DNA from: Bacteroidia bacterium
Lineage (GTDB): Bacteria; Bacteroidota; Bacteroidia; Bacteroidales; Azobacteroidaceae
Assembly: GCA_025999935.1 (NCBI GenBank)
Contig: BNXY01000020.1
Location: forward strand, 1-17,500
Direction of reading: 5' to 3'
Length of the DNA: 17,500 nt
Part shown: positions 16,824 through 17,500 of the stretch, piece after piece
How the letters are laid out: each line of letters begins with the position of its first letter
Position numbering within the stretch: position 1 is the stretch's first letter
Notes under the pieces: model-generated
Told to the model about the DNA's origin: nothing
Databases searched by the model: none
What the model saw: only the letters and a program-made list of their open reading frames with translations
Made by a program: the position numbers and the translations under genes

Positions 16824-16831
16824 TATTTTTG
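16824..16831 (+). promoter_or_regulatory. Candidate promoter for the small ORF at 16856
   Basis: TATTTTTG matches the -7 consensus exactly and predicts a start about 18 nt before the ATG at 16856. The nearest upstream TTTG (16795-16798) is too far away (25-bp spacer) for a standard -33 element. Confidence 0.35.
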
Positions 16832-16855
16832 TGATGCAGTAAAAAAACAGAAGTC

Positions 16856-17041
16856 ATGGGAACAATAACCTTAACTTACAATGAACGAAACGTTCAAGTA
16901 ATGAATTTGTTGAATTATATTTTGGCAAGCGGACTTTTAGTGACTATAAATCCTTTATTATTCTTGGCGGAATCATTTATTATTGAACGCTTTAAAAACG
17001 AAAAAAACCTGTCAGGACTTAAAGACCTAACAGGTTTCTAA
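16856..17041 (+). CDS. Small ORF, possible truncated antitoxin-like protein
   Basis: A 61-codon ORF. The first half, MGTITLTYNERNVQVMNLL followed by NYILASGL, resembles the start of short Bacteroidota proteins (pattern LTYN-RN-x-LL--I--SGLF) often found as small antitoxin-like or orphan ORFs. This is a remembered resemblance, not a search result. The second half does not look like that family, and the last 13 or so codons are encoded by the hairpin that terminates the opposite-strand rRNA operon. The likely explanation is a gene truncated at the rRNA operon end, or a chance ORF. A perfect -7 box and an AGAAG stretch just upstream of the ATG favour expression. Confidence 0.35.
   Translation: MGTITLTYNERNVQVMNLLNYILASGLLVTINPLLFLAESFIIERFKNEKNLSGLKDLTGF
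17000..17038 (-). terminator. rRNA operon terminator
   Basis: On the minus strand, AAACCTGT (17030-17037 on plus as ACAGGTTT) pairs with ACAGGTTT (17005-17012 on plus as AAACCTGT). The stem continues imperfectly through AGGTCTTTAAGTCCT and is followed by a run of T. It sits just after the 3' end of the 5S gene, the expected place for the rRNA operon terminator. Confidence 0.85.
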
Positions 17042-17046
17042 AAAAA

Positions 17047-17156
<110 letters not shown>

Positions 17157-17169
17157 TGTCTGTTTTGAG

Positions 17170-17202
17170 TTGAAAGTTGAAAGTTATTTTTTCAATTTTC
17201 AA
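17170..17202. repeat. Hairpin of heptad units in the 23S-5S spacer
   Basis: TTGAAAGTTGAAA (17170-17182) and TTTCAATTTTCAA (17190-17202) form a 13-bp stem with one G-T position and a 7-nt loop. The arms are themselves built of 7-nt units (AAGTTGA / TTTTCA-type). It lies just upstream of the 5S gene in the direction of transcription, so it could be an rRNA processing stem. Confidence 0.6.
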
Positions 17203-17238
17203 TTGAATTAACATAAAGGTAAAACAAGAACGAGGAGA

Positions 17239-17469
17239 GTGGTAAGTTTTAAGTTTTAAGTTTTAAGTGGTAAGTTTTAAGTTTTAAGTGGTAAGTTTTA
17301 AGTGGTGCGAGGCACAACTTATTACTCAATACTTAATACTTAATACTTATAACCTAATACTTATAACTTATAACCTAATACTTATAACTTATAACTTAAA
17401 ACTTAATACTTATAACTTATAACTTAAAACTTATAACTTAAAACTTATAACTTATAACTTAAAACTTAT
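17239..17469. repeat. 33-unit heptanucleotide tandem repeat
   Basis: From 17239 to 17469 the sequence can be cut into 33 consecutive 7-bp units without losing register. Units 1-9 are GTTTTAA or GTGGTAA. Units 10-11 (GTGGTGC, GAGGCAC) form a small GTGC/GCAC hairpin. Units 12-33 are AACTTAT, AACTTAA, TACTTAA, TACTTAT or AACCTAA. The left half carries AAGTTTTAAG and the right half its complement CTTAAAACTT several times, so the block can also fold as a large inverted repeat. It fills most of the 23S-5S spacer, which contains no gene. Confidence 0.9.
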
Positions 17470-17500
17470 CCGAAAGACAAGTATTCGGGTAATTAGTACT
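17470..17500 (-). rRNA. rrl: 23S ribosomal RNA, 3' end (partial)
   Basis: On the minus strand the window edge reads AGTACTAATTACCCGAATAC, which matches the conserved GGTACTAAT close to the 3' end of bacterial 23S rRNA. Only the last 30 or so bases are present, and the exact 3' end is estimated from where the heptad repeat begins. Together with the 5S gene it shows an rRNA operon transcribed on the minus strand into the window. Confidence 0.78.

Noticed and set aside
17239..17469. CRISPR array
   Set aside because: Units are 7 bp, contiguous and without spacers, so it is a simple tandem repeat.

Overview
The window looks like chromosome from a Bacteroidota bacterium, most likely order Bacteroidales. 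The evidence is gene content and order (pyrB-pyrI-flavin reductase-barrel protein-glyA), many short-signal lipoproteins ending in a lipobox Cys, a 6-bladed beta-propeller lipoprotein, GH26/GH2 glycan hydrolases, and several copies of the Bacteroidota -7 promoter box TAnnTTTG. Species cannot be named from this.

Layout. (1) 1-3493, plus strand: the C-terminal tail of a TPR protein resembling the end of Bacteroidales O-antigen-ligase-like proteins, then a transglutaminase-like lipoprotein with a discoidin-like tail, then an AT-rich beta-propeller lipoprotein. (2) 3511-8304, minus strand: a tight operon pyrB, pyrI, flavin-reductase-like protein, outer-membrane barrel protein, glyA, zupT. It joins pyrimidine synthesis, one-carbon metabolism and metal uptake, with a -7 box before pyrB and a second before glyA. 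(3) 8305-8643: divergent promoter region. (4) 8644-13574, plus strand: a two-gene glycan (probably mannan) degradation unit, a GH26 endo-beta-mannanase lipoprotein and a very large GH2 lipoprotein with discoidin-like modules, closed by a strong bidirectional terminator at 13621-13655. (5) 13698-16439, minus strand: an AT-rich unit of two unrecognised envelope proteins, a membrane-anchored coiled-coil protein and an exported TPR protein, with an open in-frame extension after the TPR stop codon. (6) 16443-16855: a long imperfect hairpin whose G-U pairs fit a minus-strand structured RNA, probably 6S-like, with an upstream promoter box and palindrome. (7) 16856-17500: a small plus-strand ORF running into the rRNA terminator, then the end of an rRNA operon on the minus strand (terminator, 5S rRNA, unusual heptanucleotide-repeat spacer, last bases of 23S rRNA).

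Most of the window is ordinary core metabolism and glycan foraging. The places most worth a second look are the structured RNA at 16502-16663, the two-gene envelope module beside it with its open extension, and the 33-unit 7-bp repeat inside the 23S-5S spacer.
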